A stretch of DNA of 64,000 nucleotides, taken from the NCBI GenBank assembly GCA_038503035.1, contig JAVSML010000943.1, positions 6,841-70,840 on the forward strand, written 5' to 3'. Below the pieces are notes generated by a model. The model had not been told where the DNA came from. It saw only the letters and a program-made list of their open reading frames with translations, and searched no databases. The stretch comes from Crocodylus rhombifer (lineage: Eukaryota; Chordata; Crocodylia; Crocodylidae). Positions within the stretch are counted from its first letter, which is position 1. Every line of letters begins with the position of its first letter. Shown in pieces: positions 13,380-23,659 of this stretch. Made by a program: the position numbers and the translations under genes.

Positions 13380-14200
13380 TAGTGATGGAGGGAAAAATGG
13401 AGCCTCTCTGCCACGTGGATCCCCCCCAGCTCAAGACTATGCCACTTTTCGCTGTGCTGGGAACTGTGGCTAAAGGGGAGGAATGGAGCCGCTCTGCCAT
13501 GCAGATTCCAACCCCCCTCCCCACCCCACTTGCTGGTTTGGGTCTTGGTGGGGGCCAGGTCAGGTCCACATGACAAAGAGGCTCCTCTCCACCCTGCACT
13601 AGACAGCTCCTGGTGCAGTCCTGAGCTGCTGCAGCTTGGGAAATGAAAACTCTGCTGTACAGAACCAGCCCAGCCCCCACCATGAGCATTCCCACAAACT
13701 TGGAGGAGGGATTCATGTGGATGAGAGGCTCTGCTCCCCCAGATGTAGGCAGGAGCTGCAACTCCTGGCTGCATCACTTTTTGTCACACCATGCGGACCA
13801 CGTGGGGGGATCCACATGGCAGAGGGATTCCATTCTTTCTCCTGCCCCAGCAGCACAGTCCCTGGCACAGCAAAAAGCAGCACAACCCTGAGCAGCCGCT
13901 CCTGGCTGCAGTTAGGGAAATGGAGCCTCTCTGTCATATAGACTTCCTCACCTTCCTCCACAAGTTTGTGGCCATGGGTCTTAGTGGGAACTAGGCTAGG
14001 TCCATGGGGCAGAGAGGCTCCTCTCCACCCCCATGACCACAGTTCCATTCCAAAGCAGCCCAGCCCCAAGCTGCAGTTCCTGGTTGTAGCAGGGGGGAAT
14101 GGAGCCTCTGTGCTGCTCAGACCCAGCCCAGCCACACACCCAGCTTGCTAACTGAGGTCTTGGAGAGGGAGATCCACACAGCAGGGAGGTTCCATTCCCC
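13380..14200. repeat. Degenerate tandem array with alternating motif orientation
   Basis: A motif close to AATGGAGCCTCTCTGCCAT occurs on the plus strand near 13395, 13482, 13917 and 14098, with a weaker copy at 13635. Its reverse complement (for example TGGCAGAGGGATTCCATT) occurs near 13560, 13708, 13807, 14005 and 14168. Direct and inverted copies sit 65-85 bases apart, giving a diverged array of hairpin-forming pairs. The large open frames on both strands follow from the repeat composition. It could be a satellite-like expansion inside a transposon. Confidence 0.5.
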
Positions 14201-14582
14201 AACCCCCCACATCCAGATGCATAGAGAAGAAACAGAGCCTTTGTCTCCTCTATGTGAAATCCCAGGGCTGGGCTGGTGCTTTACCAGAGCAGATGAGAAC
14301 TGGCAGAGGATAACAAGCCCCACAGCGAGGTACCCCTGGCATGCCAAGAGAATGCAACCTATATTGACTCAGGAAGGGATATAGTACAGACATTTGATAA
14401 GGCATTCTAATCTAAAGCATATTAATGTGATACCATATCCATCCAGGGTTAACTTAAAACAGGACCCACCATTTTTAAAGCATTTTATATGCCATGAACT
14501 TCTGTTTGGTTACATCTTTAGAATGCTTTCTGTGTACTTAATGCATGATAAGTGTAACCTCTGTACAAACCCTTTTATGCAG

Positions 14583-14652
14583 GGACCTTAACCTATTCAG
14601 CCTTTACAAGAGAAGGCCAAGAGGGGACTTGGTGGCAGTCTATAAACTTACA
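14583..14652 (+). mobile_element. CR1 LINE 3' fragment at ERV breakpoint
   Basis: The plus strand encodes LNLFSLYKRRPRGDLVAVYK, the CR1 reverse-transcriptase C-terminal motif also seen at 49.47-49.52 kb. The piece is only about 70 bases and abuts the truncated end of the minus-strand retrovirus. Either the provirus was joined to pre-existing CR1 DNA by deletion, or the LINE end arrived there later. Confidence 0.65.
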
Positions 14653-14725
14653 TTTAAAACAAGAATGAGACACAGGAGCCCTGGTTGGTATCCTGGCCAC
14701 CTGGTAATAGTTAGCATTACAAAAT

Positions 14726-14752
14726 ATTGTTGCCTCCCTTGAGCACCTTGAG
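14726..14752. repeat. Inverted U5-like fragment at protease breakpoint
   Basis: The reverse complement of these 27 bases matches LTR positions 16605-16631 at 24 of 27 positions (counted by eye). Relative to the provirus the piece is inverted, so the apparent protease frame runs into antisense LTR sequence here. This marks the end of genuine protease homology. Confidence 0.5.
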
Positions 14753-14882
14753 GGAGTTGAAGAGGTTGATTTACAGTGGTCCGTGCTGCCCCAGAGTCTA
14801 CCAAAAAATCAATTTCTGAATTCCCCACCCGCATTTTTACTCGGGGTTCCAGGGGTGGGGTGGTCCATTTCCCCTGACACCC
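14753..14882 (-). pseudogene. ERV protease, N-terminal fragment
   Basis: Retroviral aspartic protease that would mature Gag-Pol. It directly follows the gag UAG (14885-14883) in the same frame, as expected for stop-codon readthrough in gammaretroviruses. The reading includes EPRVKMRVG and then FLVDSGAARTTV, with the catalytic Asp in DSGA encoded at 14798-14787. DSGA rather than DTGA is a normal variant in the family. Only about 40 codons are convincing; the flap and C-terminal half are absent, because sequence beyond about 14752 is an inverted LTR-like piece followed by unrelated DNA. A retroviral protease is normally 100-130 residues, so this cannot form an enzyme. Confidence 0.75.
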
Positions 14883-16298
14883 CTACTCCTGTCCTTCCAC
14901 TGCCATTACAGGAGTACAGTCTCTCCCTTTCTCTGGGCATTCATTCTTCCAGTGTCCCTCTTGCCAGCATAAGGTACACTGGTTCCGTCCCAGGCGTCTT
15001 TCTTGTGGGCCAGGGCGCCTGTGCCCACGACCCCTTATACCTCTGCCTCTCCCACCTTCTTGTGGCCTTTCTCTGACTCCAGCCTGTACTGCTGCTACTA
15101 GCATTCTAACTTGTCTCTTTTCCTTTTCTTCCTTTCTGAGGGTATATGCCCTGTTAGCAGTCTTCAGGATTTGTGCTACAGACATACCCATTAAGTCTTC
15201 CTTTTTTTGTAATTTCCGCTTTATATCAGGGGCTGCGCGGCTGGTAAAAATACTCTTTATAATCGCCTCCATCGCCTGGTCATCAGGGTCTGCATTGGTA
15301 TTTTGACGAATGGCGTCCCGGATGTGCTGTAGGAACGCAACTGGACTTTCCTTCGGCTCCTGTACTATTTTGTATGGCTTTGCCCAATTATTATGTTGGA
15401 CAGCCGAGTGCCTGAGCCCATGCATAAGCAGTTCTTTGTAAGAGGTAAGACGGGTATGATCCACAGGGTTGTTAGGGTCCCATCTAGGGTCTGCTAGGGG
15501 AACCACATCTGCTGGACCAGGAACATTGATGGGATCCCTTTCATGCCTCCGCTGTGCTTCCTCCCTTGCTTTGGAAATAACTTGATTCTGCTCTACTTCA
15601 GATAATAAGGTTCGCATAAGGATATTACAATCATCCCAATCAGGCTTGTGACTAGCTAAACATGCCTCAAAGACAAAGATAAACTTACTCGGGCTAGTTG
15701 AAAATTCTCTAGCCTGTGCCTTAAAAGCTGCCAGGTCCACCGGATTAAAAGGTACATGGGTGTATACTTGCATGGTCTGGGCTGCACGCCCATCTGCCCC
15801 AGGCCAGGCTATTACAGTTTCAGTAAGTAAAGGATAAAATCCCACTGAGGGAGGAATCTCTGGAACCGGGGGCATCTCATCTTTATATGGTGGAGGTGTT
15901 AAAGCCAAAGGGGACACCGACTCTGGCATTACAGTGGTTGGGGGGGAATGCTGAGGCTCAACACTGACAACTACCGATCCTGTTAGAGTCAAATTACACT
16001 TCTGCAAAATATCCGTCTTATTTCATAAAGCCATAAACAATTGCGCATACAAATGTTCATTCCACTTACCCGTCCGCTGACAAAACAGGAGTAATTGGAG
16101 GATTGTATTATAGTTAATTGACCCTTCCGGAGGCCACCTTTCCTGATCCTCCAGTTGATATTGAGGCCATTCCACTGTACAGAACCTTTTAAGATTATTT
16201 TTAGTCATTAGATATGACTTAAACAGTTTCCAATTAGTCAGAATGCATTCTAAGGGTGTACACCGTGCCCTGCCAACCGTACTCTGTCCCTGCCCCAT
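14883..16298 (-). pseudogene. ERV gag polyprotein with one in-frame stop
   Basis: Structural polyprotein of the provirus, about 471 codons. The start at 16298 is chosen because it begins Met-Gly-Gln-Gly-Gln-Ser, an N-myristoylation pattern typical of gammaretroviral matrix; another in-frame Met lies five codons upstream. Codons 1-91 read as matrix (FCTVEWPQYQ, compare the family's 'F-C-EWP' block). A TGA at 16025-16023 (codon 92) interrupts the frame. Downstream the same frame stays open: a PPPY late-domain motif (codons 135-138, 15896-15885), a capsid starting around VYTHVPFNPVDLAAFK, a major homology region (QEPKESPVAFLQHIRDA, about codons 313-332), an Arg/Gly-rich basic stretch and one CX2CX4HX4C zinc knuckle (Cys441, Cys444, His449, Cys454). 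The frame ends with UAG. No frameshift is seen, so the copy is only lightly decayed. Confidence 0.88.
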
Positions 16299-16572
16299 AC
16301 TCCAGGGAGACACTGGGCGTCCCCAGGCCCTAACAGGGAATGCTCAGACTGCTGAGCTTATCCTACCTTGTCTGAGGGACCGGTTCCATACTGTCGCCCA
16401 TGGTCGCTTCTCCACTATTTGAGCACGTTGCACCGTTGTGCCCTCCGGGGTCGATCAAACCACGTCTCTGCCGAGGCCCCCGATGAAACCACCGGTGTCC
16501 ACTGGGCGTCGGTTGTTGCCGCAAGTCGTTGACCCCAGGGGGGATCCGGGCAAGGCAAAATGTTAGCCTCGA
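16299..16572 (-). other. ERV leader between primer site and gag
   Basis: On the minus strand this is the untranslated leader that would hold the packaging signal and splice donor. It is strikingly CpG-rich between about 16380 and 16570. A 96-residue open frame (16653-16363) crosses it into the LTR but resembles no known protein, and I do not call it a gene. Confidence 0.6.
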
Positions 16573-16590
16573 GCCCCACGTTGGGCGCCA
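16573..16590 (-). other. Retroviral primer-binding site, tRNA-Lys(1,2) type
   Basis: The minus strand reads TGGCGCCCAACGTGGGGC, which matches my memory of the binding site used by lysine tRNA 1,2-primed retroviruses such as MPMV. It starts six bases after the LTR end. Gammaretroviruses more often use proline or glutamine tRNAs, so this is notable. Confidence 0.85.
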
Positions 16591-16595
16591 AAAAC

Positions 16596-17049
16596 TGTTG
16601 CCGGCACAAGGTGCCCGAGGGAGGCAACAATTGGGTTCATTGCCAATAAACACACTGGGGGGAGAAGTAGACAGAGTTTATTTGAGCTCAAGTAAAAGGC
16701 GCAGGGAGACTGTATGGTCTCAAATCATGCGCCCCTAGCCCTGCAACAGTGTATATTTATACCCTGGTCATTTTTTGCAGTAGTTTTCTACTAGTTGCCC
16801 CGCCCTTTGCCTCCTCCCTTCTCTCTCTGACCAGTGCCCTTGCATTCCACAGATAACAGTTTCAGCTTGCTACTCATCCTGTTTTCCAGTATTACAGGAG
16901 ATTACAAAAGTCAAAGAAAGGGTTACAAAGGTTGAGGAAGGGGGGGGAGGGGCCCTGGCTCGCCTGGGCCTAGAGCAGAGGGTCTTCATCGACACTCATG
17001 GTCTTCCATCCCTCTGAGTTACCTAGGGTTATGCCTAGTGACACCAACA
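16596..17049 (-). repeat. ERV 5' long terminal repeat
   Basis: The 454-base LTR is bounded by TGTTG and CAACA, a short inverted repeat with canonical TG...CA ends. On the minus strand, U3 contains a TATA box (TATAAATA, 16761-16754), followed about 70 bases later by a polyadenylation signal (AATAAA, 16682-16677), giving a short R region. U5 begins soon after and holds an internal inverted repeat (GGCAACA near 16623 against TGTTGCC at 16596). The primer-binding site follows directly. No second LTR copy was found in the window, so LTR divergence cannot be used for dating. Confidence 0.85.
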
Positions 17050-19780
17050 ATATGAATTACTTTGTCACTAATAACATTATAATAGTATTGATTCAACTGT
17101 TGTTAGTGTCATGACATGATCATTGTTACCAAAGTAATATAGTGAGGATTTTTGTTTGTTTGTAAAAATCCTTTAAATTACACAAGAAACAATTTAGAAT
17201 TTTTTTTTATAATACAACTAAATACAATTCCTGCTACAGACTTATAATAGTTTCTTACAGAACTGGTGTCACTTGAAGAAGTATGCATACAGTACTTACA
17301 GACAAGGACCAGAGAAAAGAAGAAAGGAAGAAAAAAGAAAAAGACAGAAATATTTTTAAATGAAGCTATACAGCTAATACATTCTATATTCTTTTCTACT
17401 TATTTGGTTAATTACATTTATTGCTTATTCTGATTCTCTCATGAATTAGTAGCAGTTTGGCAATCATGCTGCTCTGAATTGTCTTGACATTTGTGAGTAG
17501 GGAAAATACTGAAAAAAAAAATCAAATGTTTTACTTGGATTTGGAACATTTCATTTTTGTAACACCTGTTAAGATGATTGGTATTATACAACCTAGTAAA
17601 CGATCTTCACACTTTAAAACCCAACTAGATTTGAATTGTTTCTTGATTGTATGGAAAGCATACCAGCATCTCACTCTCATTTCCCTGGAAACCCTTCAGC
17701 ACAACTAAAAATTCTTGCATGGAACGAGGCTGGAGTGAACAGAATGAATGGATATACCTTCTTCCTAGGTTGCAAGCAGACATAGGAATTTGAAAGGGGT
17801 GTGTGGCAGGTCCCACCAGTGCTGTAGGATGGCTGCAAATACCTCAGTTCCCAATGCCAACCTCTATTCCCACAGCAACCAACCAAGGTGAGCAAACCAC
17901 TATAGGTGACAGCAGCAGGGAATTTTTTTTTGAGTCTTCAAAGCAAGTCATACTCCCTGCTTCCTCGGCACTCTCCCCTCCAGTGCACCTTTCCCATTCA
18001 CTTCCTCCCCCAAAAGAGGTTGCCCAAAATGCAAACCCTTCTAATTCTGCAGAGGGAGTCCTAGGACTGCTTCTGCTCCACTCCAGCCAGGGCCTGCAGG
18101 GAGTGGATGTACAGGGTGCTGAGAGAATTCCCCTTCTTGCATCTGTTCCATATCAGCAACCCTAGGTGTCCCCATGCAGACTCAGAGTCTCCAGCTATGC
18201 CTTTCCCCAGTTCTCCTCACAAACTCTCCAGATGTCTGGGGCCACAGAGAGCTGGAGCCTCTACATAGTGGAAGGGGCTGAGATCTCACCACCACACCCC
18301 TTGAATTTACACCTGACTGCAGAGATATTAAGGAATACACCAAAAACATAACAGAGAAAGAAGGCTAAGGAGACAATAAATCTACACATCCTAGGTGCTG
18401 AAGAAAGACAAGCAAGGGTTGCAGTTCTCCATAGGTTTTATGTGGGCTTTTCAGTGTGGACCCCGTTGCCCCCTTCCCCCACATTACATACTAAAAGGCC
18501 CAAAATTATGGTTCTCAAGGTACTGTTTCAAATTATTTATGGCTAATATACACAAAAGAAATTGTGAATATTTGAAAAGAAAAGCTTATAATTGTCATTA
18601 ATGAGTAAATTTTCTGACCAATCTGAATGTATTATTGAGTCATCTATAAACTAATCTCCTCCATTCTATTTCCTGTTTATCTGCTTTATTCTGAGGCTTT
18701 GCTAAATACTCTCCAACTCCTAGCTCTCACTGATTTCATCAAAGTGTCTGTAGAGTTTCTGAAACTTCAAGGTTGTAACTGTATTATAGATTATGATTTA
18801 AAACCTAAAAATTTCCTCCATACAGATCATTTTTCCTCAACACCGCACCCTTAGTTTTTGTTTTCTGTGGTTCCTTAACTTCTAGGAAACCAGAGAGATT
18901 GAAGAAGGCACCCTTCAGTTATATCAATTAAGAAAAAAAATCTACCAATGTGAGCGAGTGATTTCAGAATCCAGGGAAGAGGTAGAAAAACTCATCCTAT
19001 TTTGGGGGAATTAACTGAATATAAATTGAATCACTTTTTTCCTCAAAATTCCAGGAAAATATTTTTTAGCGGTAGATGTAGTGTATGTGCCTATATTTCT
19101 TTATGACAAGAAAGTGACTGTGTCCGGAAGAGACATCAACATACCAGGAGAAACACAGTGTCCTCTCTTGTCCATGTATAAGGTTAATAAGGTTATCCAT
19201 TCTATTTTTCAGTTACTTATCACGTCAATATCTAGGAAATGCTATGACTTGGTTAGCAGGTTGAACTGTGGGGAAAGAATGGGGGACAGGAGAAAAATCA
19301 GTTCCTGTTCACCACCAAGTCCTGCTGCAATCCCCCCTTCCCACCCCCCAGCTTTTTTAAAACCAAACCAAACTTTTGCCCAAGCTATTTTTTTGTTATT
19401 TAGGTCTACTGTCTAACAAAAAATAAATTTCAACATGAAACGTTGAAAAAAAATATAGAAAATATTGAAATTTGGAAATATTTAAATGTCCAAAACATTA
19501 GTGTTTTGAAATGTTTATTCCTTTTTATTTTCTTTTAAATTTTCTTCCCTATTTTATGGCAGAAACTGTTGGTCAAATTTAGTTCAATGGAAATTTGAGT
19601 TTCAAGATGGGCTGAACTATTTTGGAAACTCCATCGGCCTTTGTACACACCACAGAATTGGCCTTTAAAACAGCTTAAAATGTCCTTTTGCACCAGTTTA
19701 ATGATATTGCTGTTTGCATGCTCGGTGGTATATTCCACTTTAAATGTCTTTGGTATGTAGCAAGATAAAACCCCTCTGAG
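17050..19780. other. Non-coding stretch, nothing firmly recognised
   Basis: Mostly A+T-rich unique-looking sequence, with a C-rich patch at about 17800-18310 that gives open frames without motifs. No gene or transposon termini were identified. Confidence 0.55.
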
Positions 19781-20379
19781 GTGGCCCCCACCACTTGTCC
19801 TCCCATTATTTGTTCCCCATCACTTGCCTGTGCCCCCCGCAGCTTCTGCCCCTGCCTGCCCTCTACAGCCTCTACTCACTACCCTTCTACTCCCCTGCTT
19901 AAGATGCAGGTCTGCTCTGACTCCATTCCCTCCCAGTCATAGAGGGCAAGCAAGTTCCAGCTATTGCCAAGCCACACAGCAGCATCCTGGGACTACAGTG
20001 GTCACTGCTGCTACTGTGCGGCTGGACAGGGACTGGAGCTTGCATGTACTCCATGCCCAGGAGGGAACAGAGACAGAGTGGAAAGGCTTTTGACAGTAAG
20101 CAGTGGGGCGAAGGGGGAATAGACTGGGGCTTGGGGAGCAGACAGCTGCTGCAGCTCTGACTCTGGCCCTGGCCCTGACCCGGAATCACCTACCTGCACA
20201 CCCCACCCCTCTTCCTTGCACTCAAATACAAGACAATGGGCTTTTTTCTCCATTTTGAATGGCGGTTGGGGGGGGGGGGACTCACCTTGGATTCAAGTAA
20301 ATACATTGCTTCATCTTATCATTATCAAAGTACAACAGTGCACAGGGCGCTGGAAGCCAACATGCTTTGGGTTTGGCAG
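19781..20379. other. C-rich non-coding patch
   Basis: Rich in CCCC and CTG words, with overlapping open frames on both strands and a G run near 20269-20279. It precedes a recognisable MITE fragment. Composition explains the open frames, and no gene is called. Confidence 0.4.
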
Positions 20380-20690
20380 CTCAGGGGCTACCAGCAGCCT
20401 GTGTAGGCAGACTTTACTGGAAAAAAAAGAAAAGAAAAGTGGTGAGCCTGACCTTTCTTTTTTTTTCTCCCAGGATACTGCCTGCCAGCCTGAGCTGTGA
20501 GGGGACCCAGTGCTTCCCTCTGTAGCTGCAGGGGAGGCAGTGCTTCCCTCCACAACTGTGGTGCGCCCCCAGGACTGCCCAGGCCAGGTGCCAGGGGGTG
20601 GGTGCTCCCTGGGGGGCCTCCCCACAGCTCAGGGACCGCTCAGCCTGCTGACAGCTCCCGCCCCCCCTTGCGCTGAAGAGCCATGTAAGG
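20380..20690 (+). mobile_element. Partial copy of the Harbinger-like GC-rich MITE
   Basis: Blocks shared in the same order and orientation with 32.9-33.2 kb include CCTGAGCTG...CCCAGTGCTTCC, GTGGTGCGCCCCCAGGAC and CAGGGACCGCTCAGCC. The terminal inverted repeats are not visible; the copy stops about 240 bases before the assembly gap. Confidence 0.55.
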
Positions 20691-20931
20691 ATTAAGCCCC
20701 CCAGTTGTAATCATACTACTATAAGGTAATCTTCAGTTGAACAAGAAAGATCTGGTCCACTATATGAGTTCCTATTAGTTTAGTAATGCATTAAAACAGT
20801 GGAAGACAACCTTTATGACCACAAATTAGCTGTTAACCTGCTATGGTTGTGTCCAAATGAGCGTGGCCAGGCAGTATGTGGTGCCGCAGATGTGTCTGCA
20901 TCATCATATACCTCACATTCCACTGTTCTCC

Positions 20932-21331
20932 NNNNNNNNNNNNNNNNNNNNNNNNNNNNNNNNNNNNNNNNNNNNNNNNNNNNNNNNNNNNNNNNNNNNN
21001 NNNNNNNNNNNNNNNNNNNNNNNNNNNNNNNNNNNNNNNNNNNNNNNNNNNNNNNNNNNNNNNNNNNNNNNNNNNNNNNNNNNNNNNNNNNNNNNNNNNN
21101 NNNNNNNNNNNNNNNNNNNNNNNNNNNNNNNNNNNNNNNNNNNNNNNNNNNNNNNNNNNNNNNNNNNNNNNNNNNNNNNNNNNNNNNNNNNNNNNNNNNN
21201 NNNNNNNNNNNNNNNNNNNNNNNNNNNNNNNNNNNNNNNNNNNNNNNNNNNNNNNNNNNNNNNNNNNNNNNNNNNNNNNNNNNNNNNNNNNNNNNNNNNN
21301 NNNNNNNNNNNNNNNNNNNNNNNNNNNNNNN
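20932..21331. other. Assembly gap (400 N)
   Basis: Exactly 400 undetermined bases, probably a scaffold gap of estimated or nominal size. It is flanked on the right by a run of T. Nothing can be said about its content, and any open frame crossing it is meaningless. Confidence 0.99.
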
Positions 21332-23640
21332 TTTTTTTTTTGTAAGCTCATGTTCTATTGTTCTGAACGGATGCTTGTTGGAACAGTTCAAATAAAGTAT
21401 GGCTGCTAAAACATTTATGCCTTTAAGAACATAATACAGATAATGCACAAGTTTTAATTTCTCATTGGAAGGTAGATTCCTAGCTCTGTTTTTGTGCCTT
21501 TAGAAGGTCAGTCAATAAATTTGCCTATTTTCCTAGAGAAAAAATTGAAACCTAACATGCCAGGACATGCAAGACCACCAAAAGTATATTTCTAACTTGG
21601 CTTCAATTTTCTGTTGAGAGCCTATGCAGAAACTTGTGAGTTAGGGACATGTAAATTACTAAAAGTTTGTGTGTCCATATTTTACCATCATGTGGATAGA
21701 TCCAGGATTTTGTAAAAGGGGGGTACAGAAGCAACCCCTCCCCCAGCTTCCCCCCTCCCCTGGGTCAGACAGTCTTCATCCCAGGAAGCAGGCTTATATA
21801 GCTCTATGCTCTTCCTGCTTCTGGTCATATGTGCCCCCCACTTTCATAATAGGGTATTCCACTTGCATCAGCAGGCTTCCAGTTCTGCAGCCTGTGTCTT
21901 AGTCTGCTCACAGTAGCAAATATACTCTCTCTACTCATGTAACAGGGGTTAGGGGACCCTGTCACACAGCTGAAGGGAGGATCAGCAGTGGCAGCAGACA
22001 GATCTTTTCTCCCTCCCCACCACCCCAACCCCCAGAACCAGAACCAGAACCTGACACCACCACTGTGGCTGCCTCCAGCTGAGCCTCACTCCTTGCACAG
22101 CCTAGATACAGCAGCACAGGAGTGGCTCTGGAGTGGTTTACCCAAACCCCTAGGTCAGCTGTAGATGGGAGGTGGGTAGGAGAGGAAGAAAATGGGAAGG
22201 GAGGGCACATGCAACTGAGCATGAAGGGGAAAAGAAAGGAAGGGGGTGGAATTCTTACCAGATATGGGGACTTTAGAAACCCCTTCCCCTATTTCCCCCT
22301 CTCCCCACTGCTCCCATGGCATGGTCTGAAAGAGCAGGTATGACAGCACTACTGCACCTCTTCTGGATCTTCCCCTGCATACATATACATGCACTTAAAT
22401 TATTGCAATTTTTCACCAGCAATACAAGTTTTCTACAAAATGTTCTATGTCCCCTGAAACAGAAATGGCCACAAGAAAATATACTAAGAAAAACAAAAGA
22501 AAGTAAAGCGTGGGGCTTACAAAATTACAAGAGGAAGTGAGCAACCAAACCAGCTAGATGCACCAGATTTTAACGATGTACCTTTCTCCAACTGGATGGA
22601 GTCTGAGTGAAAATAAGTAAATATTTTCAGAGATGAAGAGATAAGGCGATATTAAAAATCCTCTTACCTGGTTCTAATCCCTGCTCTAGAATGGGTGTAA
22701 TTATTTTCCAAATACTAGAATAAATGTAAACAGAAGAGATTGAGAATGCCCTAGTTTCCCCTGAATTTCCTAGGATTAGTGGTTACAACATTATTTTTTC
22801 CCTGATAGGAGAGATAAGGTTTCAAATTTCTTTAGGTCAAAGTGGGTCTTCTCTTATCTTTTGAGTAAGAGAGAATAATGACAGCATGAAATTCCCTTCT
22901 CCACCACCCTTGCTCACTAAAAGAAACTAAACTGGATTCCCCTGCTCCCAGTACATTTGCCTGTATTGGGTAAAAGGTGAGTAGGTTATCATCATCTCTG
23001 CTCTAACGAGTAATTCAACATATTTTATGCTTTTCTTAAGACATCAGGAATGTATGCAGCATATGCACTTCCCAGGTGGAGCTGGATCACAACTAAGCTT
23101 AGGTAGTTATAATACCTCCATGGTGACCCTCTGGAGTGTGTGGACATCTGCAGAAGCCTGAGTCTCATCATTTAGGAATCCTAACAGGACAAAATGAGGA
23201 ACAAAAGGAATTTAGGGGTGACATTCTGTTTCTACTTAGTCATCTAAGTGGTCATTATATCTGACTAGATAACCAAATGGGAAGAGAATCCAAGAACAAA
23301 TGATAATAGAATGTAACCCTAAGCTGTCATAGTGATTTTGCAGCTTCTTAGCAGGGTGGAATAGGATGATATTTATTAATTGATATGCCTAAAAGCTGCA
23401 CAAGAACCTTGCTACATGTTGAACTTTGAGCTGTTCAAACTTTGATCAGTGTTAGTGCTAGCTCGAGTTTGGGGTGGTTGCACCTTAAGACTAAAAGCCT
23501 GACTGCCCTCCACCTGCACAGCTATGACTAATCAGAAGAGGACTGGAGAGCCGGGGCCTAACTAGGAGCTACAGCTGTGAGTTTCCACTCCAGGACTGGT
23601 GTGCCAAAACAGGCTTCTATCCCTGATTAGGGGGACAGGG
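21332..23640. other. Non-coding stretch with C-rich patch
   Basis: A+T-rich except for about 21715-22330, where C-rich and G-rich blocks give motif-free open frames. A short tandem (CAGAAC, three units) lies near 22037. No gene or transposon end is recognised. Confidence 0.5.
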
Positions 23641-23642
23641 GA

Positions 23643-23659
23643 GGGGGGGGGGGGGGGGG
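23643..23659 (+). repeat. 17-base G homopolymer
   Basis: An uninterrupted run of 17 G preceded by further G-runs (AGGGGGACAGGGG-like). The plus strand could form a G-quadruplex. Homopolymer length in the assembly may be unreliable. Confidence 0.9.

Larger units (their letters stand above)
14583..17049 (-). mobile_element. Truncated gamma-type endogenous retrovirus
   Basis: The minus strand carries, in order: one LTR (17049-16596), a lysine-tRNA primer-binding site (16590-16573), a leader, gag with an N-terminal Met-Gly, a gag stop codon UAG, and an in-frame start of protease. Reverse transcriptase, integrase, env and the second LTR are missing. The order, the single zinc knuckle and the in-frame UAG between gag and protease are the gammaretroviral plan; epsilon-like or other class I ERVs are possible. 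The lower boundary is uncertain: homology is lost near 14750 and a CR1 piece lies at 14583-14652. One in-frame stop in gag plus the deletion make it non-infectious. Confidence 0.85.

Noticed and set aside
16363..16653. 96-codon frame in the ERV leader, considered as an upstream leader protein
   Set aside because: It begins in the LTR, is not in continuity with the gag start and matches nothing known.
20799..21448. Open frames of 160-211 codons
   Set aside because: They consist mainly of undetermined bases in the assembly gap.
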